A stretch of 64,000 nt of DNA from Limnospira fusiformis SAG 85.79. GTDB taxonomy: Bacteria > Cyanobacteriota > Cyanobacteriia > Cyanobacteriales > Microcoleaceae. A program made the position numbers and the translations under genes. Of the stretch, positions 20,174-28,409 are shown in pieces. The DNA lies in NCBI RefSeq assembly GCF_012516315.1, contig NZ_CP051185.1:235459-299458 (forward strand), given 5' to 3'. Position 1 is the stretch's first letter; the number at the start of each line of letters is the position of its first letter. A model generated the notes under the pieces. The model ran no database searches, was not told where the DNA came from, and saw only the letters and a list, made by a program, of their open reading frames with translations.

Positions 20174-20699
20174 GCTTTCAGTCACATCCTTTCCCCTTAA
20201 AGGTATACGCTTACACTTTTCACTACTCGGCAGATTCCTCCTGCTGAGAGCCTAAAAAGGGGTTTAAACGTTCCGTTTATATGGGCATTCCACCTTTAGA
20301 TTTTTCCTGTCCACCGGGGTACTTTTAAAGGTCTGTGAAGATAATTTCCTCAATTTTCTTCTTTTCCCCTTGCTCTTTTGAGCGCAGCGTGACAACCTAT
20401 TTCGCTACTTAGCATTTACGATGGTTCAAGCCGGACATTCGGTTTCCCTAATCATGGATGGTTGGCAGTGGTCGCATCTTGGTAGTAGGTTCTACCTCAC
20501 GCCTTCCGTTCCCCGCTTCAATCCCAGAGTTGTGATTTCTGAAACTGGGGGTGGCTATCGCCGTTACTCTTTCCCATAATCGCCCCAAGTGGGTTTAATA
20601 CTCCTCCTAGGTATACCTGGACGGTGAATTGCGATTTCTTAAAATGGGATTGACCCTGAGTCTCCTGCCTTGCTTGGTGTAAGTCCAAGCGTTGGAACA

Positions 20700-21660
20700 T
20701 ATAGCATTAGTCAAGGTGGTTAGGACGCAGCTTTGAGAACGGAATCCATGGCATCATGGAGAGAATCAAACTGCTCAATGCAGTGGCGAATACGGGCTTT
20801 CAGCCACGACCAACATTTCTCTATCTTGTTGAGGTCTGGCGAATAAGGTGGTAGATAGAGTAAACGGCATTGAGCTGCCTCCACCAGTTCAGCAATCCGC
20901 CCCCCTTTATGAAACGTTGCATTGTCCAATACTAGAGTCTGACCTGGCTTCAATGTTGGAATTAAGATGAACTCCAACCACAACTCAAACACTGTCCGAT
21001 TACAACAACCCTCAAAGCTAAAGGGAGCTAAGAGTTGTTGATGACACCATGCGGCTATCATACTTACCCTGCCCTGCCTCTTCCCTGATTTGAGTGCATG
21101 GAAGCGTTTTCCTTCCTCGCAGTAACCATAAGGGTAATCCGAGTCCTGACTATTCATGGCGGCTTCATCGAGGTAGACCACTTCTTCCGGCTCCATCTGT
21201 TCAATCTGAGCCATAAACTCCTCTCGCTGTTGCTTCCAACGTTCTTGGTAGCCGTAAGTTTTTTTTCTGGTGAAGCCAATTTTCTTCAAGGCTCTGGATA
21301 TGGTGCGAGGAGAGATGTCGTCATCCCAAAGTTCAGCCATTTGAGCGGAGGTTTTGTGGCCATGCTCTTGGGCAAAAGCCTTGAATTTATGCCAGTCGGT
21401 AATTTTGTGGTTATTGCCAGGTCGGTGATGAGGTTTAGGGAGGAAGTCTCCGGTCTGTGCTTTTCTTTGCAGCCAGAGATTAATGGTGTTCCTGCTGACA
21501 TGGAAAACTTGACTGGCTTCTGTTTTGGGCATACCGTCTAGTTCAATGGCATCAATAACTTTTTGTCTGAGGTCGTAACTATAGGGGGCTGGCATTTTTG
21601 GTCTTCTTAGTCATCTCGTCCTCTCCATTATACGTCCTAAGTGTTCTGTCTTGTGCTATA
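20700..21660 (-). mobile_element. IS630-family insertion sequence, copy b
   Basis: TA duplications lie at 20700-20701 and 21659-21660, with the same imperfect terminal repeats as copy a. It is inserted in intron F at ACATATAAACAG, which is continuous in sister introns. Confidence 0.9.
20720..21595 (-). CDS. IS630-family transposase (copy b), apparently intact
   Basis: A 291-aa product with the same architecture as copy a: two HTH units, then DDE motifs VYLDEAAM, LVLDNATFH and DLNKIEKCW. It keeps the eight-base poly-A run (plus-strand T-run near 21260) and the Asn before the catalytic Glu. This is the best candidate in the window for an active transposase that could mobilise all copies with these ends. 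Confidence 0.92.
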   Translation of the reverse strand: MPAPYSYDLRQKVIDAIELDGMPKTEASQVFHVSRNTINLWLQRKAQTGDFLPKPHHRPGNNHKITDWHKFKAFAQEHGHKTSAQMAELWDDDISPRTISRALKKIGFTRKKTYGYQERWKQQREEFMAQIEQMEPEEVVYLDEAAMNSQDSDYPYGYCEEGKRFHALKSGKRQGRVSMIAAWCHQQLLAPFSFEGCCNRTVFELWLEFILIPTLKPGQTLVLDNATFHKGGRIAELVEAAQCRLLYLPPYSPDLNKIEKCWSWLKARIRHCIEQFDSLHDAMDSVLKAAS

Positions 21661-21754
21661 TAAACAGTTAAGGGGTGGTTGACTCCCCTCTAGGAGGTTA
21701 TTTCAGGCATTGCAGCCCTATTTCACTCCTAAACGTTTCGCACAAGGGGAATAC

Positions 21755-22711
21755 TATAGCACTAGTCAATACGGTTAGGACGCAGTCTTGAGAACAGAAT
21801 CCATGGCATCATGGAGAGAATCAAACTGCTCAATACAATGGCGAATGCGGGCTTTCAACCACGACCAACATTTCTCTATCTTGTTGAGGTCTGGCGAATA
21901 AGGCGGAAGATAGAGTAAACGGCATTGAGCTGCCTCCACCAGTTCAGCAATCCGCCCCCCTTTATGAAACGTTGCATTGTCCAATACTAGAGTCTGACCT
22001 GGCTTCAATGTTGGAATTAAGATGAACTCCAACCACAACTCAAACACTGTCCGATTACAACAACCCTCAAAGGTAAAGGGGGCTAAGAGTTGTTGATGAC
22101 ACCATGCCGCAATCATGCTCACCCTGCCCTGCCTCTTCCCGGATTTGAGGGCATGGAAGCGTTGTCCTTCCTCGCAGTAACCATAAGGATAATCCGAGTC
22201 TTGACTATTGATGCCAGCTTCATCGAGGTAAACCAACCCTTCCGGCTCCATCTGTTCAATCTGAGCAATAAACTCCTCTCGCTGTTGCTCATCACGTTCT
22301 TGGTAGCCGTAAGTTTTTTTTCTGGTGAAGCCAATTTTCTTCAAGGCTCTGGATATGGTGCGAGGAGAGATGTCGTCATCCCAAAGTTCAGCCATTTGAG
22401 CGGAGGTTTTGTGGCCATGCTCTTAGGCAAAAGCCTTGAATTTGTGCCAGTCGGTAATTTAGTGGCTATGACCAGGTGGGCGATTAGGTTTAGGGAGGAA
22501 GTCGCCGGTGTGTTCTTTTCTTTGAAGCCAGAGATTGATGGTGTTCCTGCTGACATGGAAAACTTGACTGGCTTCGGTTTTGGGTATACCGTCTAGTTCA
22601 ATTGCATTAATAACTTTTTGTCTAAGGTCGTAACTGTAGGGGGCTGTCATTTTGGGTCTTCTGTAGATATCCTTGCCATTATACGTCCTAACTGTTCTGT
22701 CTTGTGCTATA
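21755..22711 (-). mobile_element. IS630-family insertion sequence, copy c, decayed
   Basis: TA duplications lie at 21755-21756 and 22710-22711. The ends match copies a and b with several substitutions. It is inserted in the maturase remnant of intron D 11 bp after intron F. It is the most diverged of the four copies, which suggests an older insertion. Confidence 0.85.
21775..22650 (-). pseudogene. IS630-family transposase pseudogene (copy c)
   Basis: The transposase reads along its whole length but two in-frame TAA codons interrupt it, one after PPGHSH (near 22459) and one in KAFA*EHGHKTSA (near 22424). The catalytic motifs remain, with YLDEAGIN in place of YLDEAAMN. Probably inactive. Confidence 0.88.
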
Positions 22712-22782
22712 TATTTCGGCATTTAACTCGCTTGTTGTGTACTCGTCTAGCTTAACGCAATTGTTGACCTTTGTCAATCGTT

Positions 22783-23000
22783 GTTCAGTGAATTGCCTAA
22801 CAGGAAGAGTCTCTCCAAATCGCACTGTCTTAACCCCTTAAAACTATTTAACGATTCGGTTCTAGAGCCGGGAACTAGCACGCATTCCAGGGTAGGAACT
22901 TTAACTCTTGCTCTGAACGTAGCCAGTTACGGCTATAGCTGGTCAGCTATTCTGTTGCGGGAGGCACGAAGCCCCCGTGCTTCAGGCGGGGGTGCTGACT
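22783..23000 (+). repeat. Solo IS200/IS605-like right end (diverged copy 1 of the 316-bp element)
   Basis: It shares long stretches with 32250-32565, for example AACGATTCGGTTCTAG, CTAGCACGCATTCC and GGTAGGAACTTTAACTC, and ends in the hairpin CCCCCGTGCTTCAGGCGGGGG followed by TGCTGACT. GC-rich hairpins at tnpB element right ends overlap their guide-RNA genes; no tnpB is attached here. It lies between IS630 copy c and the rpmA terminator. Confidence 0.5.
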
Positions 23001-23021
23001 ACAATATTTCCCCGAAAACTG

Positions 23022-23050
23022 AAAAAACCGGACACTTATGGAGTCCGGTT
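23022..23050 (-). terminator. Rho-independent terminator of rpmA
   Basis: On the minus strand AACCGGAC (23050-23043) pairs with GTCCGGTT (23033-23026) across a 9-base loop, and a T-run follows. It is placed 50-75 bp after the rpmA stop. Confidence 0.85.
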
Positions 23051-23098
23051 ATGGAAAAAATATCTGACGAGGCTGGTGGGAAACCCGCCCTACTATGG

Positions 23099-23365
23099 CT
23101 AGGATGCCACTTCTACGGGATAAACGCTGACTTTCTTGCCGCTTTTCCCCCGGCGCTCAAATTGCACAACTCCATCTACTTTGGCAAATAGAGTATCATC
23201 TTTGCCAATGCCTACATTGTTCCCAGGGTGGAACTTACAGCCGCGCTGACGCACGAGGATATTACCTGCACTGACTACTTGACCGCCATAGCGTTTGACT
23301 CCCAAACGCTGGGCGTTAGAGTCGCGACCGTTACGGGTGCTTCCTGTTCCTTTCTTATGAGCCAT
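23099..23365 (-). CDS. rpmA: 50S ribosomal protein bL27
   Basis: 88 aa, full length: [20 protein letters not shown] at the N-terminus, then RRGCKF-type core and [10 protein letters not shown] at the end. The basic N-terminal tail reaches the peptidyl-transferase centre. AGGAGAAGATC precedes the ATG. rpmA normally follows rplU within about 100 bp; here about 2.36 kb of intron and tnpB sequence lies between them on the same strand. Confidence 0.97.
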   Translation of the reverse strand: MAHKKGTGSTRNGRDSNAQRLGVKRYGGQVVSAGNILVRQRGCKFHPGNNVGIGKDDTLFAKVDGVVQFERRGKSGKKVSVYPVEVAS

Positions 23366-23397
23366 GATCTTCTCCTAATTAACCTGATCTGATACAT

Positions 23398-23792
23398 TTA
23401 CGCGACATTTTTCCGGTTGTTCCCGGACAATGCGACGATAGCACTATTACCCGTTAAGGTAACAGAGGCGGTATCCCGCAAAGCTTTTAGAAAGATTCCA
23501 AAAGCACCGTTCCAGTCCCGTGGTAGAGTGAACCCGCACTCAGGACATCGGAACACTTTTGAGCCACCTAGCTGGGAATGGACATGACCACAGTGAGTAC
23601 AGGTTTTGCTGGTGTATTCTTCGGTCACATCTACAACTGTTCAGTTATTTCCGCTTGATGTCTCAGGGTTAGTTTGAATCGATAATGCGCCCATGTCAGC
23701 ATGGCTCGGGCAGTCTTAGACCTGATTAGACGCTTCACCTGACTGGCCATATTGGAAGTCTCGAAGGTGGGCCTAAAAATCAGGCTGTGTTA
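23398..23792 (-). pseudogene. TnpB C-terminal fragment (IS607-type)
   Basis: The last 76 residues match the C-terminus of the TnpB at 30711-31847 almost exactly: zinc finger CTHCGHVHSQ...CPECGF and RuvC-III DWNGAFGIF. Upstream, nucleotide similarity continues through TTCGAGACTTCCAA (the RuvC-II region FETSNM) to about 23792, but with frame damage, and then intron sequence begins. It is a 3' remnant inserted between rplU and rpmA. Confidence 0.85.
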
Positions 23793-23894
23793 TGGGATGG
23801 TCAGGGATGCGACCCAATCAACCAAGGGGTTGAAGTCCTCACCGGGTAGTTATTTCGCCCATTTCAGCTCTATTTCATACCCGAAGGTCTCGCA
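23793..23894 (-). mobile_element. Group II intron G, 5' fragment of about 100 bp
   Basis: Minus strand TGCGAGACCTTCGGG... matches the first ~100 bases of its relatives up to CCATCCCATAAC and then joins the tnpB fragment. Its first G appears to be at 25618, on the far side of intron H, so H inserted one base inside the 5' end of G. Confidence 0.6.
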
Positions 23895-25617
23895 GTTATG
23901 GGCGAAAGGGAAGTCGCCTTTCCCAACTCCAATTCAAAACCGTGCTTGATACTTTCACATCACACGGCTCCTAGTGTAGATACCCTATTGTCACAAGGAA
24001 CAGGGTTACAAACCCCCGCTTTATGATTCCGACTTTTGGAACTTATTAATACGACTCGTAGTCTTTAAACTCGCTCACGTCATATTATTCCTACTTGCCG
24101 CCGTCTCTATATCCACACCGTGACTAGTGGGCATATCCCAACCATTACAGTTAGGCATTGGCTTTCAGTAACATCCTTTCCCCTTATAGGGTTAGGGGTC
24201 GAGAGTGAAGTCACCTTCACCCTCTCCCATTCAGAACCGTGCTTGATAGTTTCGCATCACACGGCTCCTGGTGTGGATACCCTATTTGTCAAAGGAGCAG
24301 AATCAAGAGACCTGCTTTCTACTTCGATGTTCAGAGCTATATGCACCACGTAGTCTTTAAACTCGTCCTCGCCATGATACTCTTACTGACCGCAGTATCT
24401 ATATCCCCACCGTGACCTGTGGGCATATCCCAACCATGACAATTGGGCTTTAGCTTCTGGTCACATCCTTCACCCTCTAAGCATGCGCTTACATTTTTCA
24501 CTACTGCCTTGTGAATAGCATTACTCACTGGTTTATAGGCAGAGCATTAGAGGGGTTACAACGTTCCGATTATATGGGCATTCCATCGTTAGATTTGTCC
24601 TCTCCGCCGGGGTACTTTTAAAGGTCTGTGTAGGTAGTCGCACGAACCCCCTACTTTTCCCCTTGCCCTTTTGAGCGCAGCGTGTCAACCTATTTCGCTG
24701 CTAGTGTATTACGATGGTTCAAGTCGGACATTCGGTCTTCCTAATCATAGATGGTTGGCAGTGGTCGCGTTTTGGTAGTAGGTTCTACCTCACGCCTTCC
24801 GTTCCCCGCTTCAATCCTGGAGTTATGATTTCCAAAACTGGGGGTGGCTATCGCCGTTACTCTCTACTCCCTGATTTCTCAGTTCGTTTATGACCTTGAG
24901 TTCCCTGCCTTGCTTAGTTCCCTAAGCGTCGGGACATATAACCAGTTATGAGGATAGTCAGGAGAGGTCTCCTTATATCCAGATTCGGAGCTGGAATCCT
25001 CACCGGGTAGTTATTTCGGGCATTTCAGCCCTATTTCATACCCGAACGTCTCGCACCATACGCTTACACTTATCACTACTCCACAGGTACATCCTGCCGA
25101 GAGCCTAAAAAGGGGTTTAAACGTTCCGTTTATATGGGCATTCCATCTTTAGACTTGTCCTTTCCACCGGGGTACTTAAAAAGGTCTGTGTAGGTGTTGT
25201 ATGGAAAACCCTACTTTTCCCCTTGCTCTTTTGATCGCAGCGTGGCAACCTATTACGCTACTCAATAATGACGATGGTTCAAGCCAGACATTCGGTTTCC
25301 CTAGTCATGGATGGTTGGCAGTGGTCGCATTTGGTAGTAGGTTCTACTTCACGCCTTCCGTTCCCCGCTTCAATCCCAAGGTTGTGTATCCTGAAACTGG
25401 GGGTGGCTATCGCCTTTACTCTCTACTCCCTGATTTCTCAGTTTGTTTATGACCTTGAGTCCCCTGCCTTGCTCAGATTTCTCCAAGCGTCGGGACATAT
25501 AAACAGTTATGGGATGGTCAGGGATGTGAATCCCTTATATTCCACCAAGGGGTGGAAGTCCCACTAGGAGGCTATTTCGGGCATTGCATCCCTATTTCAC
25601 TCCTAAACGTCTCGCAC
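23895..25617 (-). mobile_element. ORF-less group II intron H (outer intron of a twintron) between rplU and rpmA
   Basis: The minus strand begins GTGCGAGACG (25617) and ends CGCCCATAAC (23895), with a domain V complement near 23940-23975. It is 1723 bp in total, 857 bp without nested intron I. It is sense to the rplU-rpmA operon, so splicing is possible, but the tnpB and intron G remnants would stay in the transcript. No ORF. Confidence 0.85.
24191..25056 (-). mobile_element. Inner group II intron I, nested in intron H
   Basis: 866 bp, nearly identical to intron B (8633-9498), from GTGCGAGACG to CGACCCCTAAC. Removing it joins GCGTATG to CCTATAAGG, the same internal position that B occupies in intron A although A and H differ in the flanking bases. 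No ORF. Confidence 0.85.
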
Positions 25618-25722
25618 CCATACTTGGTATTGTAGCGCATCGCCCTAATTGGTTCAACTAATCTGCGATTAAATTAAGCTCTTATAATTCTAGTTTGCTT
25701 TAGTTGAGGACCAACTCCCAAT

Positions 25723-26109
25723 TTATTCTGCTGTCGCGGCCTGGGGTTCTGAGGTTGGGTTTTCTGACTGTTCGCGACTGGCCAAAACTTCCCCGTTGAG
25801 AGTAATTGAATCAATCATCAATCGGGTTACTTCTTGGCGGTGGCCACGTTTTTTGCGGGTTTTCTTCTTGGGTCGCATTTTATATACAATAACTTTGCGA
25901 TCGCGGAAGTGCCGCACAATTGTCCCCTCAATGATCGCCCCAGCTACTAGAGGCTGACCGATATGGACGTTACCATCATGCTGAACCAGCAGCACTTTCT
26001 CGATGGTTAGTTTTTCATCTTGATCTACTGGTAGCGATTCAACATCGTAGAACCTACCCGGTTCTACCCGCACTTGTTTACCGCCCGTTTCAATAATTGC
26101 GTAAGTCAT
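25723..26109 (-). CDS. rplU: 50S ribosomal protein bL21
   Basis: 128 aa from the ATG at 26109 ([18 protein letters not shown]), the usual bL21 N-terminus; the in-frame TTG 12 codons upstream is less likely. The C-terminal block [16 protein letters not shown] contacts 23S rRNA. A short acidic tail follows, as in other cyanobacteria. The partner gene rpmA has been separated from it by mobile DNA. Confidence 0.96.
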   Translation of the reverse strand: MTYAIIETGGKQVRVEPGRFYDVESLPVDQDEKLTIEKVLLVQHDGNVHIGQPLVAGAIIEGTIVRHFRDRKVIVYKMRPKKKTRKKRGHRQEVTRLMIDSITLNGEVLASREQSENPTSEPQAATAE

Positions 26110-26459
26110 GGAATTGCTTAGTAAAGTTGCCGTACAGGTAGCCAACAGTAGACGATCGCCTGTTTGTTTATGGTTGCCATTTCCACAAGGCGCGATCGCT
26201 CACCACTAGCATTTAGCAATATCTGAACCTGATCCGAGCCAGATTTAGACAGACAATCTCTTATTATTTCATATTCCATCACTGTTTGTCAAGCACCATT
26301 AACCCTATACCAGCAATTCTCATTTTGGAAATTCAACTGCTATCGGGTGGGATGTCTAACTCGAGACCCTCAAGCATAAAGGTCAGAAGGTGGTCCCAAC
26401 TGTCGAAGTACAGTCTGGGTAAGCGCGCGCAAATCATTAAAGAAGGTTTGGCGGGTAGG
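26110..26459. other. Region upstream of rplU up to IS630 copy d
   Basis: 350 bp holding the rplU promoter side (two HIP1-type sites near 26150-26200) and then sequence of unknown origin. A plus-strand frame (KYSLGKRAQIIKEGLAGR near 26410-26458) runs into the IS; I cannot assign it to a family. It does not look like the missing part of the cotransporter on the other side of the IS. Confidence 0.3.
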
Positions 26460-27419
26460 TATAGCACAAGACAGAACACTTAGGACGTATAATGGAGAGG
26501 ACGAGATGACTAAGAAGACCAAAAATGCCAGCCCCCTATAGTTACGACCTCAGACAAAAAGTTATTGATGCCATTGAACTAGACGGTATGCCCAAAACAG
26601 AAGCCAGTCAAGTTTTCCATGTCAGCAGGAACACCATTAATCTCTGGCTGCAAAGAAAAGCACAGACCGGAGACTTCCTCCCTAAACCTCATCACCGACC
26701 TGGCAATAACCACAAAATTACCGACTGGCATAAATTCAAGGCTTTTGCCCAAGAGCATGGCCACAAAACCTCCGCTCAAATGGCTGAACTTTGGGATGAC
26801 GACATCTCTCCTCGCACCATATCCAGAGCCTTGAAGAAAATTGGCTTCACCAGAAAAAAACTTACGGCTACCAAGAACGTTGGAAGCAACAGCGAGAGGA
26901 GTTTATGGCTCAGATTGAACAGATGGAGCCGGAAGAAGTGGTCTACCTCGATGAAGCCGCCATGAATAGTCAGGACTCGGATTACCCTTATGGTTACTGC
27001 GAGGAAGGAAAACGCTTCCATGCACTCAAATCAGGGAAGAGGCAGGGCAGGGTAAGTATGATAGCCGCATGGTGTCATCAACAACTCTTAGCTCCCTTTA
27101 GCTTTGAGGGTTGTTGTAATCGGACAGTGTTTGAGTTGTGGTTGGAGTTCATCTTAATTCCAACATTGAAGCCAGGTCAGACTCTAGTATTGGACAATGC
27201 AACGTTTCATAAAGGGGGGCGGATTGCTGAACTGGTGGAGGCAGCTCAATGCCGTTTACTCTATCTACCACCTTATTCGCCAGACCTCAACAAGATAGAG
27301 AAATGTTGGTCGTGGCTGAAAGCCCGTATTCGCCACTGCATTGAGCAGTTTGATTCTCTCCATGATGCCATGGATTCCGTTCTCCAAGCTACGTCCTAAC
27401 CACCTTGACTAATGCTATA
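26460..27419 (+). mobile_element. IS630-family insertion sequence, copy d
   Basis: TA duplications lie at 26460-26461 and 27418-27419, with ends as in copy a. It sits between the rplU upstream region and the truncated cotransporter gene. It is 1 bp shorter than copies a and b because of one missing A in the poly-A run. Confidence 0.9.
26525..27399 (+). pseudogene. IS630-family transposase, frameshifted (copy d)
   Basis: Two overlapping frames (26525-26965 and 26905-27399) together cover the whole transposase. The shift lies at CCAGAAAAAAACTT, where this copy has seven A bases instead of eight. The catalytic motifs are intact in the second frame. It is inactive unless ribosomal or transcriptional slippage on the A-run restores the frame, which is known for some IS families. 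Confidence 0.88.
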
Positions 27420-28374
27420 TATTTGGTTAGAGCGACGAGAACTAGAAAGCGCCTGGGGAGATATCCGTCAGGGAATTTGGATGGCTTTGGTACGCATGGG
27501 AGTGTTCCAACTGAGTTACACCCCAGACACCAAAAACTGGCGACCCCATATCCTCACCTTTTCCGGTGCGCCCAGTAAACGCTGGCTCTTAGTAGAATTA
27601 GCCTCCAGCCTCAGTCATAACCGTAGTTTATTTACTGTTAGTACAGTTTTACCCAGTGGAGCCAGGAACCAAGCCCAACGTAGTGAGATGGAAACCACTA
27701 TTAGAGAGTATCTCAATAAACGGGGGATTCGGGGCTTAGTGCGGGTGATTATGGCTCCTGATACTTTCAGCGGAGCCCAACAACTCATCGAGTCCTATGG
27801 TATTGGTCCTTTAGTACCCAATACAATTTTATTAGGAGATTCCCAATCCCCTGAACGTCGAAAATCATATTGTGAAACCCTAGTACATTTTCACAAAACC
27901 GCTCGTAGTGTACTTATACTAAGAGATGAATCAGATCGGGGATTTGGCGCGCGACAGAAGATTGATCTCGGGTGGGGGGGTCTTAATACTAATGGAGGCT
28001 TGATGCTAATTCTGGCTTATTTGCTGCGGACGAGTCTGGAATGGCGCGGAGCCGAAATTAATTTAAACTTAGTTGTACCCGACGAAACAGCAGCCGTAGC
28101 AGCCCATACCAATTTGGCTAAAGTGGTTGCACAGTTACGCATTGGGGCTAAACCCCAGGTGATTGTGTCTCAAGGACAACCTTTCCCGGAAATTCTACGG
28201 TCTTCCTCTCAGGATGCCGATTTGGTATTTTTGGGTATGGCTACCCCCAAAGAGGATTTGCAGTACAGTAAATATTACGAGGGACTCCAGAAAATGGCTA
28301 CGGGATTACCCGCTACAATTTTTGTGTTAGCTGCTCCTGATTTTGCCTTCTCTGAGGTGTTACAAAAAGATTAG
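27412..28374 (+). pseudogene. Cation-chloride cotransporter-like protein, N-terminally truncated
   Basis: The 320-aa frame starts with an ATG inside the right end of IS630 copy d and continues YIWLERRELESAWGDIRQG, then DTKNWRPHILTFSGAPSKRW and a cytoplasmic domain to AAPDFAFSEVLQKD. This resembles the C-terminal cytoplasmic half of SLC12/APC-type cotransporters, which are about 700 or more residues. The transmembrane half is missing and is not found upstream of the IS, so a deletion accompanied the insertion. The fragment could still be translated as a soluble domain. Confidence 0.7.
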
Positions 28375-28409
28375 GTTCACTTTTTTTTCAACCAGTAGTC
28401 TGAGGTGTT

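Larger units (their letters stand above)
18877..21743 (-). mobile_element. Group II intron F, antisense insertion, itself carrying two IS elements
   Basis: The minus strand starts GTGCGAAACG (21743) and ends CGACCATAAC (18877), with domain V complement at about 18920-18955. It interrupts the maturase gene of intron D in the opposite direction, so it cannot be spliced from that transcript. Inside it are an IS630-type element (19139-20173) and IS630 copy b (20700-21660). Without these the intron is close to the 870-bp size of its relatives. No ORF of its own. Confidence 0.8.
15778..22716 (+). mobile_element. Group II intron D, truncated, host of nested insertions
   Basis: It starts GTGCGAGACG at 15778, just after kaiC. 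Domains I-IV fill about 15778-16500 and the intron-encoded protein starts at 16504 inside domain IV. Insertions in order: intron E (16650-17520, sense), a palindromic repeat (17545-17600), an IS630 copy (17651-18611), intron F antisense (18877-21743) and a decayed IS630 copy (21755-22711). Similarity to the reverse transcriptase stops within a few codons after 22711, so its catalytic half and domains V-VI are lost. The element cannot splice. Confidence 0.75.
16504..22716 (+). pseudogene. Group II intron reverse transcriptase/maturase, fragmented
   Basis: The fragments read in order as one maturase N-terminal half. 16504-16649 gives WAKVQRKVFKLQKRIFQ...LLVKSYYA. 17521 onward gives RLLAVRL, then after a palindrome QGQKTAGVDG. 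18610-18876 gives RRVWIPKPGRDDKCPLGIPT and SYGFRPGRSAQDSIARIF. 21744-21754 gives QGEYY. Codons rejoin exactly across intron E (TATGC with CCGG) and intron F (AACC with AAGG). An in-frame TGA lies near 18632 and a stop lies inside the palindrome. The YADD motif region is absent, so this cannot make an active enzyme. Confidence 0.8.
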
